From Gracilimonas sp040904925 (GTDB lineage: Bacteria > Bacteroidota > Rhodothermia > Balneolales > Balneolaceae), in NCBI GenBank assembly GCA_040904925.1, contig JBBDSP010000015.1, positions 1 through 64,000 on the forward strand: a stretch of DNA of 64,000 bases, given 5' to 3'. The notes below the pieces were generated by a model. It was not told the origin of the DNA, did no database searches, and saw only the letters and a list, made by a program, of their open reading frames with translations. Both the position numbers and the translations under genes were made by a program. Positions 1 to 8,903 of the stretch are shown piece after piece; position 1 is the first letter of the stretch; each line of letters starts with the position of its first letter.

Positions 1-1
1 A

Positions 2-244
2 AATTCGAAAGGGTTTCTCCCTTCTTTTTTTAGCTTTTACCGGACACTACTGATTTACACCTTAATTCCGATGGTTTTTTTAATGATCATGACGCTTTGG
101 GCGATGACCGAGCAAGTCATTTTTGATTGGTCAGGAATGGGAGCGAATGATTCCAATATGCTTCTGTTTGTTTTTGGGGCTGTTATACTTGGATTTACGA
201 TCTGGATTATACTGGAAGCGGTAGTATTAATAAGAAAAGAATAG
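2..244 (+). CDS. C-terminal fragment of a membrane transporter, probably CstA (carbon starvation/peptide transporter)
   Basis: The reading frame is open from the window edge to a TAG at 242-244, giving the last 80 residues of a protein whose start lies outside. Two hydrophobic segments are visible: a Pro-containing helix (IPMVFLMIMTLWAM) and a final helix near the C-terminus ending in a short basic tail (IRKE). A helix of the type IPMxFxLIxTxWAM followed by a final helix with a WIIxE motif resembles, from memory, the C-terminus of Bacteroidota CstA peptide/pyruvate transporters. Only the tail is visible, so the family is an inference; that it is the end of a polytopic membrane protein is firm. 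Confidence 0.5.
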   Translation, partial: NSKGFLPSFFSFYRTLLIYTLIPMVFLMIMTLWAMTEQVIFDWSGMGANDSNMLLFVFGAVILGFTIWIILEAVVLIRKE

Positions 245-393
245 GCTATAATTTACAGTTGATTCCAAATGATTATTAAAGGGAAAAATATTAGTAAATA
301 TATGATTGCTAAGTATATGTATTAAATGTAAATACTTTTATTTGATGTGGATTCGGTTTATCATTGTATGCATTTTAATTATAAAATATTCAT

Positions 394-1746
394 TTGAGAA
401 TAACGATCATTGGTGCCGGCGAAATAGGCTACGAACTGGCAAGTATACTATCCTCCGAGAAACATGATGTTATAGTTTTGGACAGGGATAAGGAGAGCCT
501 TTCTAAAGTTTCGGAATCGTTGGATGTTCTCCCCATAGAAGGAAATGCTACATCGGTCAAAGATCTGGTAAAAGCAGAAGTTGGTGATGCGGATATACTT
601 ATATCCGTTACCAGTATTGATGAAGTAAATATGATCTCCGGAATGATAGGTAAGCGACTTGGTGCGAAGATGGTGATCGCCCGCATTCGCAGTGATGAAC
701 TCACGGATAAGAATTCCCCTCTTACACCTTCTGATCTTGGGATAGATGTAATGATCCATCCCGAATTGAGTGCAGCCCAGGAAATTGCCCAGCTGCTCAA
801 GCGCTCATCTGCGAGTGACGTTATCAATCTGGCCGGCGGAAAAATGCAACTGATCGGGATAAGACTCGAAAAAAATTCTCCGCTGATCGGGCAAAACATG
901 AATAAATATGCTTCCAATTATCCTGATCTAATCTTTCGTGTGGTGGCCATTGAAAGAAGGGGAAGAACTATTATTCCTGATGGTTCTGTAACTATTCAAA
1001 GCTATGATCAGATCTTTATCCTCGCGGCTACAAATGATATCAATGCAATCATTAAGACTACGGGAAAAAAAGAAACCGTCTTGAATTCCGTTATGATTGC
1101 CGGAGGTTCTGAAATTGGTGAAATGCTTGCACGAATTCTATGTGAGGATAAAACCAAGAACTGGTCGATAAAACTTATTGAGCCGGATTATGATAAGGCT
1201 GAAGAGTTAGCTATTGAGATGAAAGATGTGATGGTACTGCATGGAAATCCAACCGATCCGGATCTGCTTGTCACAGAAGGGATCAATGAAATGGATGCTT
1301 TTATTGCCGTAACGGATGATGAAGAATCCAATATTATTTCTTGCCTGATGGCTAAACATCTGGAAGTAAAAAAGACAGTGTCTTTGGTCTCAAAGCCAGA
1401 TTTTATACCCATGGCCCAAACCATTGGGCTTGATGCCATCATTAATAAAAAAGCATCGGCTTCCAATGAAATTCACCGTTTTGTACGAAAGGGGAAGGTA
1501 GTATCGGTTGCAGAATTAAAAGGTATTAAAGCGGAGGTGATTGAGCTGGAGGCGAACGAAGGCTCTGAGATCACCAAAAAACTCATCAAAAAGTTAAATT
1601 TACCGGAAGGATGCTTAGTGGGGGCTATTATTTGTGATGAAAAAATAGAAATAGCTACCGGTGAAACACATATCAGCGCCAATGACCGCGTGATCGTCTT
1701 TTGTTTACCTAACGCCATTGATAAAGTAACTGGGTTATTTGAATAA
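394..1746 (+). CDS. trkA: Trk potassium uptake, regulatory NAD-binding subunit TrkA
   Basis: TrkA is the cytoplasmic nucleotide-binding ring subunit that gates the TrkH potassium channel-transporter. The 450-residue protein has the classical duplicated plan: RCK_N with the Rossmann motif GAGEIG at the extreme N-terminus (about 1-120), RCK_C (about 140-225), a second RCK_N starting at about 230 (IAGGSEIGE), and a second RCK_C to the end. Length matches E. coli TrkA (458 aa). The start is TTG at 394; it puts the Rossmann strand MRITIIGAG at residue 1 exactly as in the family, and no in-frame ATG competes. The stop overlaps the trkH start (TAATG), so the two are co-translated. No strong Shine-Dalgarno sequence is visible. 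Confidence 0.95.
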   Translation: MRITIIGAGEIGYELASILSSEKHDVIVLDRDKESLSKVSESLDVLPIEGNATSVKDLVKAEVGDADILISVTSIDEVNMISGMIGKRLGAKMVIARIRSDELTDKNSPLTPSDLGIDVMIHPELSAAQEIAQLLKRSSASDVINLAGGKMQLIGIRLEKNSPLIGQNMNKYASNYPDLIFRVVAIERRGRTIIPDGSVTIQSYDQIFILAATNDINAIIKTTGKKETVLNSVMIAGGSEIGEMLARILCEDKTKNWSIKLIEPDYDKAEELAIEMKDVMVLHGNPTDPDLLVTEGINEMDAFIAVTDDEESNIISCLMAKHLEVKKTVSLVSKPDFIPMAQTIGLDAIINKKASASNEIHRFVRKGKVVSVAELKGIKAEVIELEANEGSEITKKLIKKLNLPEGCLVGAIICDEKIEIATGETHISANDRVIVFCLPNAIDKVTGLFE

Positions 1747-3260
1747 TGACTTTATTTTCTGGGACTTCCACACCGAGAGCAAAAATTGATTTCCAAGCCG
1801 TTTTAGGAATTCTTGGAGCATTTATTTTCTTCCTGGGTTTTGCGCTTTTGCTGCCTTTATCAGTTGATCTCATTTACGGCCAAAACACCTGGCACTCTTT
1901 TTTGATCTCCGCCGGAATTGCATTTTTTGTAGGGGGCGCACTTTGGTACACGTTTAAGCCCAAAGAAGAGATACGCATAAGAGAAGGTTTTTTAATTGTA
2001 AGTTTAACCTGGCTTTCACTTTCTTTTGTTGGTGCACTTCCATTTGTGATTGCAGGAGTACTTCCATCCTTTACGGATGCGGTATTTGAAACGATGAGCG
2101 CCCTTTCCACTACCGGCTCTACTATTTTAGGTGGTGAAACATCCAGCGGATTCAGTAATCCACAAATAGAAGAAATTCCGAAGAGCTTTCTTTTATGGAG
2201 ATCTTTGGCGCACTGGCTTGGCGGGATGGGGATCATCGTTTTATCGCTGGCTATTTTACCGTTATTAGGAATCGGGGGAATGCAGCTTTTTCAGGCCGAA
2301 TCACCCGGGCCAACGGCCGATAAACTTACTCCGCGTGTTCAGGAAACGGCGAAACTGTTGTGGGGTGTTTATGTTGCCTTTACCTTTGCCCAATTTTTAT
2401 TGCTTTGGGTTCATCCGGCCATGAATTGGTTTGAAGCTATAAACCACGCTCTCTCTACCATGGCAACGGGCGGATTTTCCACTAAGAATGGCAGTATTGA
2501 AGCATTCGATTCGGCTTACATTGACTGGGTCATTATCCTCTTTATGTTTATTGCGGGGGTAAACTTCGCCATGCATTTCAGATTAATCAGAGGAGATCAT
2601 AAGACTTTTTTTGCTAACCGTGAGATCCGCTTTTACGCCCTTATAGCAATGATCAGTATCTTTATTGTTTCCGGTTCTTTATGGCTGATGGATGAATATC
2701 ATATTTTGGACGCCCTTAGATATGGGGCGTTTCAGGTATTGGCAATTCTGACCACAACCGGATTTGGTACTGATAATTATGAGGTTTGGAATACAGTGGG
2801 AGCATTTTTCCTCTTCTTACTGTTTTTTACCGGAGGTTGTGCAGGTTCTACTTCCGGGGGAATTAAGATGATTAGGTGGATGATTCTGATCCGAAATACC
2901 GGACGCGAGATGAAACAGATCATGCATCCCAAAGCCATTCTCCCGGTTCGAATTGGAGATCAGGCCATCACGCAGAATATTCAGAGAACGGTACTTAGCT
3001 TCTTTATCCTGTATATTTTCATCTTTGCTCTGGGCGCATTTATTATCAGCCTGTTTGGATACGATATCATGTCTTCCATTGGGGCAAGTATAGCTGCCAT
3101 AGGAAATATTGGTCCGGGTTGGGGCGACTTTGGACCCACAGAAAATTTTGCCCATTTACCATATCTCGGAAAGTGGGTTCTTATTTTCCTAATGATGGTG
3201 GGCCGGCTTGAGATATTTACCGTTTTGATCTTATTCTCTCCTGCTTTTTGGCGACAGTAA
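1746..3260 (+). CDS. trkH: Trk potassium uptake, membrane pore subunit TrkH
   Basis: This is the ion-conducting membrane subunit of the Trk potassium system, 504 residues with many hydrophobic helices arranged as four membrane-pore-membrane repeats. Recognisable filter-region motifs are MSALSTTGSTI (first repeat), LSTMATGGFSTKNGSI (second), LAILTTTGFGTDNYE (third) and IAAIGNIGPGWGDFG (fourth); GGCAGSTSGGIKMIR in the intramembrane loop and the terminal GRLEIFTVLILFSPAFW are typical of TrkH/TrkG. It starts with ATG overlapping the trkA stop by one base and ends 7 bases before the convergent channel gene, with no clear terminator between. Its partner TrkA is directly upstream, which makes the assignment very secure. 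Confidence 0.95.
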   Translation: MTLFSGTSTPRAKIDFQAVLGILGAFIFFLGFALLLPLSVDLIYGQNTWHSFLISAGIAFFVGGALWYTFKPKEEIRIREGFLIVSLTWLSLSFVGALPFVIAGVLPSFTDAVFETMSALSTTGSTILGGETSSGFSNPQIEEIPKSFLLWRSLAHWLGGMGIIVLSLAILPLLGIGGMQLFQAESPGPTADKLTPRVQETAKLLWGVYVAFTFAQFLLLWVHPAMNWFEAINHALSTMATGGFSTKNGSIEAFDSAYIDWVIILFMFIAGVNFAMHFRLIRGDHKTFFANREIRFYALIAMISIFIVSGSLWLMDEYHILDALRYGAFQVLAILTTTGFGTDNYEVWNTVGAFFLFLLFFTGGCAGSTSGGIKMIRWMILIRNTGREMKQIMHPKAILPVRIGDQAITQNIQRTVLSFFILYIFIFALGAFIISLFGYDIMSSIGASIAAIGNIGPGWGDFGPTENFAHLPYLGKWVLIFLMMVGRLEIFTVLILFSPAFWRQ

Positions 3261-3267
3261 ATAATGT

Positions 3268-4959
3268 TTAGTCAGTTTTATAAAAGTCGATAAACCTTTG
3301 CTCATCTTCAGATTGACCGATCAAGATTATCTCACTGTTTTCTCTTATTGCTTTATTTGGATCAGGGTTAATATCCTGTACGCCGTCTTCTTGATAAGCG
3401 ATCACATTACACCCCGTTTTGTTACGTATATCTGCTTCGATCAGTGATTTTCCAACCAGTTTTTGAGGGGTTTTTAAGCTAAACACATTAAGGCCTTCAG
3501 CGATCATCACAATGTCATTATCCTCAAAAATATTAAAGATGGCATTGGCACCCATAGAGGCATAACTCATCACGAAATCAGCCCCGGCACGATGAATGGT
3601 TCCTACATTTCGCTCCAGGGTAGAACGGGTGATGATGTGCATATTGGGCCGTAGGCTTCTACAATAAATAGTCAGATAAATGTTGACATCATCTTCATGA
3701 GAAGTGATGATAACGCTTGGTGCTTTTTCGATGCCTGCTTTCTTAAGGGTGTCCAGATCAGCGGCATCGCCCAATACATAATTTTCTGAGTTACGAATGC
3801 GATCGGGATTCTTATCTACAATTTTATACTTAATATTTCTTTTTCTTAAGTGATATGCAGCGGCCCGACCAACCCTTCCTGCCCCAATGATCACAACCGG
3901 TTCGTCACTGACCCCATAAATTCCGAATAACTCATCGTATTTCCGAAGCTGATCTACTGAACCGGCAAGCATCAAAACACTGTGGCTTTTGATTTCAACG
4001 TCGGGATGTGAACCTAAAAATTTTCCTCGCTCCCAAATCCCTACAACATTAATTCCGAGATCTTCACGAATGCGACTTTCCCGCACTGTTCTTCCAACAA
4101 GAGGGGTATTGAAAGTTGTAGCCTCAGCAATCACCAGTTCTCCAAAGCGGCCTACAGGATGTACCCGCGCATCTTGCCCAAGTGTTCTTCGTGAAAGCGC
4201 ACGCCCTAAAATATTACCCATATGCAGAATGTGGTTGGCGCCACCCAGGCGAAGAATATCAATGGAATCGTAAGAATTTGCCGTTGAAATTACCTTTATA
4301 TCATCACCGAACTCCCGTACTGTGTGGGCCACATTGGTATTGAACATATCAGAACCACCGGTAACGACCATTGCACACTCTTTGATGTTCATTTTTCGAT
4401 AGGTTTCAGGATCATCCGGTTCACCCAACATAACCCGATATCCTTTGTCATAAAGCTCCAGTGCTTTCTGGAGATCATTTACCAACAGCACATATTCATG
4501 ACCGTATTGGTTTAGTTTTTCGATGAGTGCCCTTGTGATAGCATCAAAACTTGTGATAATGATGTGATCTTTAGTGTCTTTTGGAAGTTCACGTGGAGCA
4601 CGGGCACGATGTTGAGCCTCCATCCAGGGAGCATAGAAAAACTCAATAAACGTAAATGGAAGCATTATAAGTAGAGAGATCACACCGGTGATAAGCACGA
4701 CGACTGAAAAAATACGTCCAATATCGGAGGTGAAAGTAATATCTCCAAAACCGAGAGTGGACATGGTGGTAAGGGTCCAGTAAAAACCGGTAACCCATGA
4801 GTGATCCTGACCCTCATATTCCATGATTTCATGAAAAATAATTCCATAAACCACGATCATGGCAATCAGGATCAGTAAAAAACGGATAAGCCGCTTAATA
4901 TTTGTTTTAGTATTCCGGTTAGAAACGAAATAGCTGAGCTGTGAGGTAAAAAATTTCAT
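3268..4959 (-). CDS. Potassium channel with two cytoplasmic RCK (TrkA-N) domains
   Basis: A 563-residue potassium channel. Two membrane helices (about 23-45 and 83-108) flank a pore loop with the filter TLGFGD at 68-73, a variant of TVGYGD that also occurs in prokaryotic channels. Behind it come two Rossmann-type RCK_N domains: one at about 130-245 without a clean glycine motif (DHIIITSFD), and one from about 354 with an intact GAGRVG motif, followed by an RCK_C domain to the C-terminus. This is the MthK/Kch-like layout but with tandem RCK units in one chain. It converges on trkAH, so potassium import and a separate ligand-gated channel sit side by side. Permeability and ligand cannot be read from sequence. 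Confidence 0.88.
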   Translation of the reverse strand: MKFFTSQLSYFVSNRNTKTNIKRLIRFLLILIAMIVVYGIIFHEIMEYEGQDHSWVTGFYWTLTTMSTLGFGDITFTSDIGRIFSVVVLITGVISLLIMLPFTFIEFFYAPWMEAQHRARAPRELPKDTKDHIIITSFDAITRALIEKLNQYGHEYVLLVNDLQKALELYDKGYRVMLGEPDDPETYRKMNIKECAMVVTGGSDMFNTNVAHTVREFGDDIKVISTANSYDSIDILRLGGANHILHMGNILGRALSRRTLGQDARVHPVGRFGELVIAEATTFNTPLVGRTVRESRIREDLGINVVGIWERGKFLGSHPDVEIKSHSVLMLAGSVDQLRKYDELFGIYGVSDEPVVIIGAGRVGRAAAYHLRKRNIKYKIVDKNPDRIRNSENYVLGDAADLDTLKKAGIEKAPSVIITSHEDDVNIYLTIYCRSLRPNMHIITRSTLERNVGTIHRAGADFVMSYASMGANAIFNIFEDNDIVMIAEGLNVFSLKTPQKLVGKSLIEADIRNKTGCNVIAYQEDGVQDINPDPNKAIRENSEIILIGQSEDEQRFIDFYKTD

Positions 4960-5210
4960 GGCGGAATATGAAAGTTAACTCGCTGAAAAGAAAGAGGTTT
5001 CTATTATTGGGAGATTATTTCCACAACAACAATAAAACACAAAAGTTGATAGTGTTTTTTAGATAGAACAGTAGTACAATTAATAGAATACGTTAGTGTT
5101 TTAAAGATCTATATAGTAATAAAAATTTAGATGAGGTCTGTTCTTTCCTTTTTTATAACAGCGTATATTAAATGGACACTTGAGAGAAATTAATCACTTA
5201 TCTAAAATTT

Positions 5211-5837
5211 ATGAATTATTCTGCTGACGAATGGCTGGCCTGGATGGATCAACTTGCCGAAGATGACTTTGTGATCGTCAATGATTTCATCAAAGATGAA
5301 TTGTATGGTCAGATCATGGAATTCTTTCATAAAAAAGAAGCATCGAATGAATTAACAAAAGCAGGGATTGGGGCACAAAAAGATTATCAGGTAAAAGCTG
5401 AAATTCGCGGTGATTTTATTTATTGGCTCGATCAAAACAGAGATACCGAATTATCATCTTTTTTTGGATTGATGGATGAACTCACCCTAAACCTGAAGCG
5501 CTTTTGCTATCTAAGCCTTTCAGGTTCAGAATTTCATATTGCAAAATATCCGTCCGGTTCTTATTACCATCGGCATTTGGATCAGTTTCAGGAGCGGTCA
5601 AACCGACAGATCACCGTGCTTATATATCTGAATAAAAATTGGAAAAAAGGTGATGGTGGCGAGTTGGTTATTTATAAAGACGGGGAAGAGATCATGGTTG
5701 AACCCATTGTAAAGCAACTTCTTGTTTTCAAAAGCGACGTGATCGAGCATGAAGTTTTGACTACCAATGTTCCGCGATATAGCTTAACAGGATGGTTGCT
5801 CCATCAGCCTGCAGGGATTGGATATTTGTTAAGATAA
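5211..5837 (+). CDS. Fe(II)/2-oxoglutarate-dependent oxygenase of the prolyl 4-hydroxylase type
   Basis: The 208-residue protein carries the double-stranded beta-helix iron site of 2OG oxygenases: H122-x-D124 in YPSGSYYHRHLDQ, the distal histidine H180 in DVIEHEV, and the 2-oxoglutarate-binding arginine R189 followed by YSLTGW. The YxxGxxYxxHxD spacing is that of the prolyl 4-hydroxylase alpha-subunit-like family (Pfam 2OG-FeII_Oxy_3). It lacks a signal peptide, so it is probably cytoplasmic. Bacterial relatives modify proteins such as EF-Tu or ribosomal proteins; the substrate here is unknown. It stands alone and is followed by a perfect hairpin. Confidence 0.85.
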   Translation: MNYSADEWLAWMDQLAEDDFVIVNDFIKDELYGQIMEFFHKKEASNELTKAGIGAQKDYQVKAEIRGDFIYWLDQNRDTELSSFFGLMDELTLNLKRFCYLSLSGSEFHIAKYPSGSYYHRHLDQFQERSNRQITVLIYLNKNWKKGDGGELVIYKDGEEIMVEPIVKQLLVFKSDVIEHEVLTTNVPRYSLTGWLLHQPAGIGYLLR

Positions 5838-5846
5838 TTCCACAGA

Positions 5847-5873
5847 TTTAATTTTCACATAATGAAAATTAAA
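5847..5873 (+). terminator. Hairpin after the 2OG oxygenase, possible terminator
   Basis: A perfect 11-bp inverted repeat (TTTAATTTTCA at 5847-5857 and its complement at 5863-5873) encloses a 5-base loop, 9 bases after the oxygenase stop. The stem is AT-rich and no T-run follows, so termination is plausible but not certain. Confidence 0.5.
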
Positions 5874-6002
5874 TTAATCCTTAAATCCCTCCATCCTACA
5901 AACCTGTGATCCGGTAACAATTTCTTAATGGCCGTAAATTTTCTATTAATACAGTACATTAGTACCATTGTATAGTTTAAATTATCACGAAACCCCATTA
6001 CC

Positions 6003-6680
6003 GTGGCTAATAAAAAGATACTTGTTGTTGATGATGAAACGGATCTGCTTGATCTGATCGAATATAACCTCAAAAAAGAAGGGTTTGATGTACTTAAAGC
6101 AGAGAACGGTGAAGAGGGAATTAAAATAGCCAAAGAGCATAAACCGGATCTGGTGCTCATGGATATCATGATGCCAAAAATGGACGGGATGGAAGCCGTT
6201 GAAAAAATGCGTGCTGATGATGAGCTAAAGTCCATCCCGATCATATTTTTAACCGCCCGAAGTGATGAGAAAACCGAAGTTGAAGGTCTGAACAAAGGTG
6301 GTGATGATTATATTACAAAGCCGATCAGTACCACAAAATTGATCTCACGTATTAAAGCAGTAATGCGGAGATTTGATGAAACAGAGGAAGAAGTAAACCG
6401 GCTTGATGTTCATGATCTTTCTATCGACAAAGACCGATATATAGTTACCAAAGGAGAGGAAGAATTTCAGTTACCAAGAAAAGAGTTTGAACTGCTTTAT
6501 TACCTGGCAAGCCGAAGAGGAAAAGTAAGAGATCGCCAGACACTACTGAATAAAGTATGGGGAGATAATATCTATGTGGTAGATCGAACGGTAGATGTTC
6601 ATGTTAGAAAGATCAGAGAAAAACTTGGAGACCACTATATCGAAACGGTAAAAGGAGTGGGCTACCGATTTAAGGAATGA
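6003..6680 (+). CDS. OmpR/PhoB-family response regulator
   Basis: A 225-residue two-component response regulator. The receiver domain (about 4-118) has the acidic pair in VVDDE, phospho-acceptor D54 in VLMDIMMP, and the conserved Thr (IIFLTARS) and Lys (ITKPIS). The C-terminal winged helix (about 130-225) ends with the family hallmark DVHVRKIREKLG and GVGYRF. The start is GTG at 6003. The histidine kinase gene overlaps its stop by 4 bases (ATGA), so the two form a cognate pair. The resemblance is to PhoB/PhoP-type regulators, but no phosphate genes are adjacent and the stimulus is unknown. Confidence 0.93.
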   Translation: MANKKILVVDDETDLLDLIEYNLKKEGFDVLKAENGEEGIKIAKEHKPDLVLMDIMMPKMDGMEAVEKMRADDELKSIPIIFLTARSDEKTEVEGLNKGGDDYITKPISTTKLISRIKAVMRRFDETEEEVNRLDVHDLSIDKDRYIVTKGEEEFQLPRKEFELLYYLASRRGKVRDRQTLLNKVWGDNIYVVDRTVDVHVRKIREKLGDHYIETVKGVGYRFKE

Positions 6681-7768
6681 GTAAAAATAAGAGTATAAAG
6701 AAGAGGAAAGGAATATATAGGTTTGGCCTTAGAATAGGTCTTCGCGTATCACTTTTTAGTGCAGTTATATTGTTTCTCATACTGTGGCTGGGATATGGCT
6801 TTAGTCCCAATGACGGATTGACTATAAGTGCTCTTATGGCGGGCTTTATTTTTCTTATCACCTATGCCGTCACCTATTACAATTCCAGCAAAAGACTCAA
6901 AACCGTTGAGCAGCTTTTTAAGAATGTTGCCCGAAAACGGTTTATGGAATATGAAGAGGTAACATCCGGTCAGTATGATGAAGTAGATTATCTGGTGAAG
7001 CAGGGGATAAAATCCAGTCGAACTATTGAGCGGGAGATACAGAGATTGAACCGGATTGAAAACTATAGAAAGGAATTTATAGGTGATATTTCTCATGAGT
7101 TAAAAACACCGATCTTTGCGATACAGGGATTTATTGAGACCCTTCTGAATGGGGCGCTTGAAGATGAAGAGGTGAATCGGGATTTCCTTAAAAAAGCCAT
7201 GCGTAATGTGAACCGGCTTATTTATCTGACCAAAGATCTGATGGAAATATCGAAGCTTGAAACCGGTGAATTGAAATCTGAGATCGAAGAGATCTACTTA
7301 TATGAGGTGCTGAACGATATTATTGAGAGCCTGAACTATAAAGCTGAGAAAGAAAATATTGAACTTATTGTAAACGACTTCGATAAAAACATTCAGGTTA
7401 AAGCAGATAAAAACCAGGTAAAGCAAGTATTAATAAATCTGATTGAGAATGGAATAAAATATAATGTTCCGGGCGGCAAGGTTGAGGTCACCGTATATAC
7501 TAAGCCAAAACAAAAAGAACGTATCTTTGTATCGGTAAAAGACACCGGAATAGGGATTGATGAAAAAGACATTCCGCGCGTTACAGAGCGATTTTTCAGA
7601 GTAGATAAATCACGGTCAAGAGAGAGAGGTGGAACCGGACTTGGGCTGGCCATTGTAAAGCATATTATGGAAGCACATGGAGAAAAATTCACTATTGAAA
7701 GCGAGCCTAACCAAGGATCTACGTTTACGATAAGTCTTCAAAGAGCCGAGACTGTTCAGGTTCTTTAA
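6677..7768 (+). CDS. Sensor histidine kinase (PhoR-like)
   Basis: The 363-residue partner kinase of the preceding regulator. Two membrane helices (about 22-40 and 48-67) are joined by only a handful of extracytoplasmic residues. A short linker follows, then HisKA with phospho-accepting H140 in GDISHELKTPIFAIQGF, and the HATPase domain with N-box (LINLIENGIKYN), G1 (DTGIGI) and G2 (GGTGLGLAIVK) motifs. There is no recognisable PAS or HAMP domain, so sensing is either intramembrane or through a partner. Its ATG lies inside the regulator's end. The next gene, manC-like, is 48 bases on and may be read through. Confidence 0.92.
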   Translation: MSKNKSIKKRKGIYRFGLRIGLRVSLFSAVILFLILWLGYGFSPNDGLTISALMAGFIFLITYAVTYYNSSKRLKTVEQLFKNVARKRFMEYEEVTSGQYDEVDYLVKQGIKSSRTIEREIQRLNRIENYRKEFIGDISHELKTPIFAIQGFIETLLNGALEDEEVNRDFLKKAMRNVNRLIYLTKDLMEISKLETGELKSEIEEIYLYEVLNDIIESLNYKAEKENIELIVNDFDKNIQVKADKNQVKQVLINLIENGIKYNVPGGKVEVTVYTKPKQKERIFVSVKDTGIGIDEKDIPRVTERFFRVDKSRSRERGGTGLGLAIVKHIMEAHGEKFTIESEPNQGSTFTISLQRAETVQVL

Positions 7769-7816
7769 TATTAGTCGTACCTTCTCTTCTGACTAATTTT
7801 AATCAAAGGATGAAAG

Positions 7817-8902
7817 ATGGTTTACGCAGTAATTATGGCCGGGGGATCGGGAACACGCTTTTGGCCTAAAAGCAGAAAAAAACTTCCTAAACAATTTTTG
7901 TCCCTTTTTGGGGAAGGGACGATGATCCAGAACACCGCTCGCAGGATCGAACCCCTAATTCCCGAAGAAAGGATCATGGTGGTTACGAATGATAGTTATG
8001 TTGATATTGTAAAAGATCAGTTGCCGTCAGTTCCGTCAGAAAATATAATTGGGGAAGTGGTGGCAAAGAATACCGCCCCCTGTGTAGCCATTGCCGCAGA
8101 GATACTCTATAAAAAGGATCCGGATGCGGTCATGGTTGTGTTACCGGCTGATCATCATATTGAAAATGCAGAGGCGTTTGTTACCTACCTGCAATCCGCA
8201 ATAGAAAAGGCCCGCTCAGGAAACAATCTCGTTACGATCGGTATCAACCCGGACAGGCCTGAAACCGGATACGGATATATTCATGGGGATGAATCTGAAG
8301 AAGAGAAATTAACCGGCCACAGTATTCATCCTGTTAAAGCATTCAAAGAAAAACCAAACGAAATAACTGCACAGAAGTTTCTTGACTCCGGAGATTACTA
8401 CTGGAACAGTGGGATGTTCATATGGTCTGCAAAAACCATTTTGAGTGAATTTCAAAAGCATTTGCCAAAAATGTATGATCTGGTTAAGAAAGCAGGTAAC
8501 GATCTTTTTGGGGAAAATCATAATTCAGCCATCGATACATTTTATAAGTCTTGCGAATCGGTTTCAATTGATTATGGCATCATGGAACATGCGCAAAATG
8601 TGTTTGTAGTTCCCGGGGAATTTGGCTGGAATGATGTGGGAAGCTGGACGGCTGCGTATGAGTTGGGTGATAAAGATGAATCAGGGAATGTGGTAGCGGC
8701 TGAAAATACCACCTTCAGTGAATCCTCAAAAAACTACATTTTATCCGATAGTCGTAAAATGATCTCCGTCGTTGGCTTAGATGGAATTGCTGTAGTTGAA
8801 ACAGAAGATGCGATCTTGGTTTGTAAGTTGGATAAAGCTCAAAATGTGAAGGATATCGTAGAACAGCTTAAATCTAAGGATGACCTCAAAAAGTTCCTGT
8901 AG
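7817..8902 (+). CDS. Mannose-1-phosphate guanylyltransferase
   Basis: Makes GDP-mannose from mannose 1-phosphate and GTP for cell-surface polysaccharides and glycans. The 361-residue protein is the stand-alone nucleotidyltransferase form without the C-terminal phosphomannose isomerase cupin. It opens with the pyrophosphorylase signature GGSGTRFWPKSRKKLPKQFL. Further family motifs are VLPADHHI, FKEKP, YYWNSGMFIW and FGWNDVGSWTA. It is a cytoplasmic enzyme. It converges on the metallo-beta-lactamase-fold gene with a single base between the stops. Equivalent names used are manC or gmp; the surface-polysaccharide locus it serves is not in this window. Confidence 0.93.
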   Translation: MVYAVIMAGGSGTRFWPKSRKKLPKQFLSLFGEGTMIQNTARRIEPLIPEERIMVVTNDSYVDIVKDQLPSVPSENIIGEVVAKNTAPCVAIAAEILYKKDPDAVMVVLPADHHIENAEAFVTYLQSAIEKARSGNNLVTIGINPDRPETGYGYIHGDESEEEKLTGHSIHPVKAFKEKPNEITAQKFLDSGDYYWNSGMFIWSAKTILSEFQKHLPKMYDLVKKAGNDLFGENHNSAIDTFYKSCESVSIDYGIMEHAQNVFVVPGEFGWNDVGSWTAAYELGDKDESGNVVAAENTTFSESSKNYILSDSRKMISVVGLDGIAVVETEDAILVCKLDKAQNVKDIVEQLKSKDDLKKFL

Positions 8903-8903
8903 T

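Noticed and set aside
429..917. A 162-codon open frame antisense to trkA
   Set aside because: Shadow of trkA; the Ser/Ile-rich product has no recognisable motif.
5874..6002. Pho-box-like repeats upstream of the response regulator
   Set aside because: TAACAA-like runs are present but spacing and sequence do not match known Pho boxes well enough.
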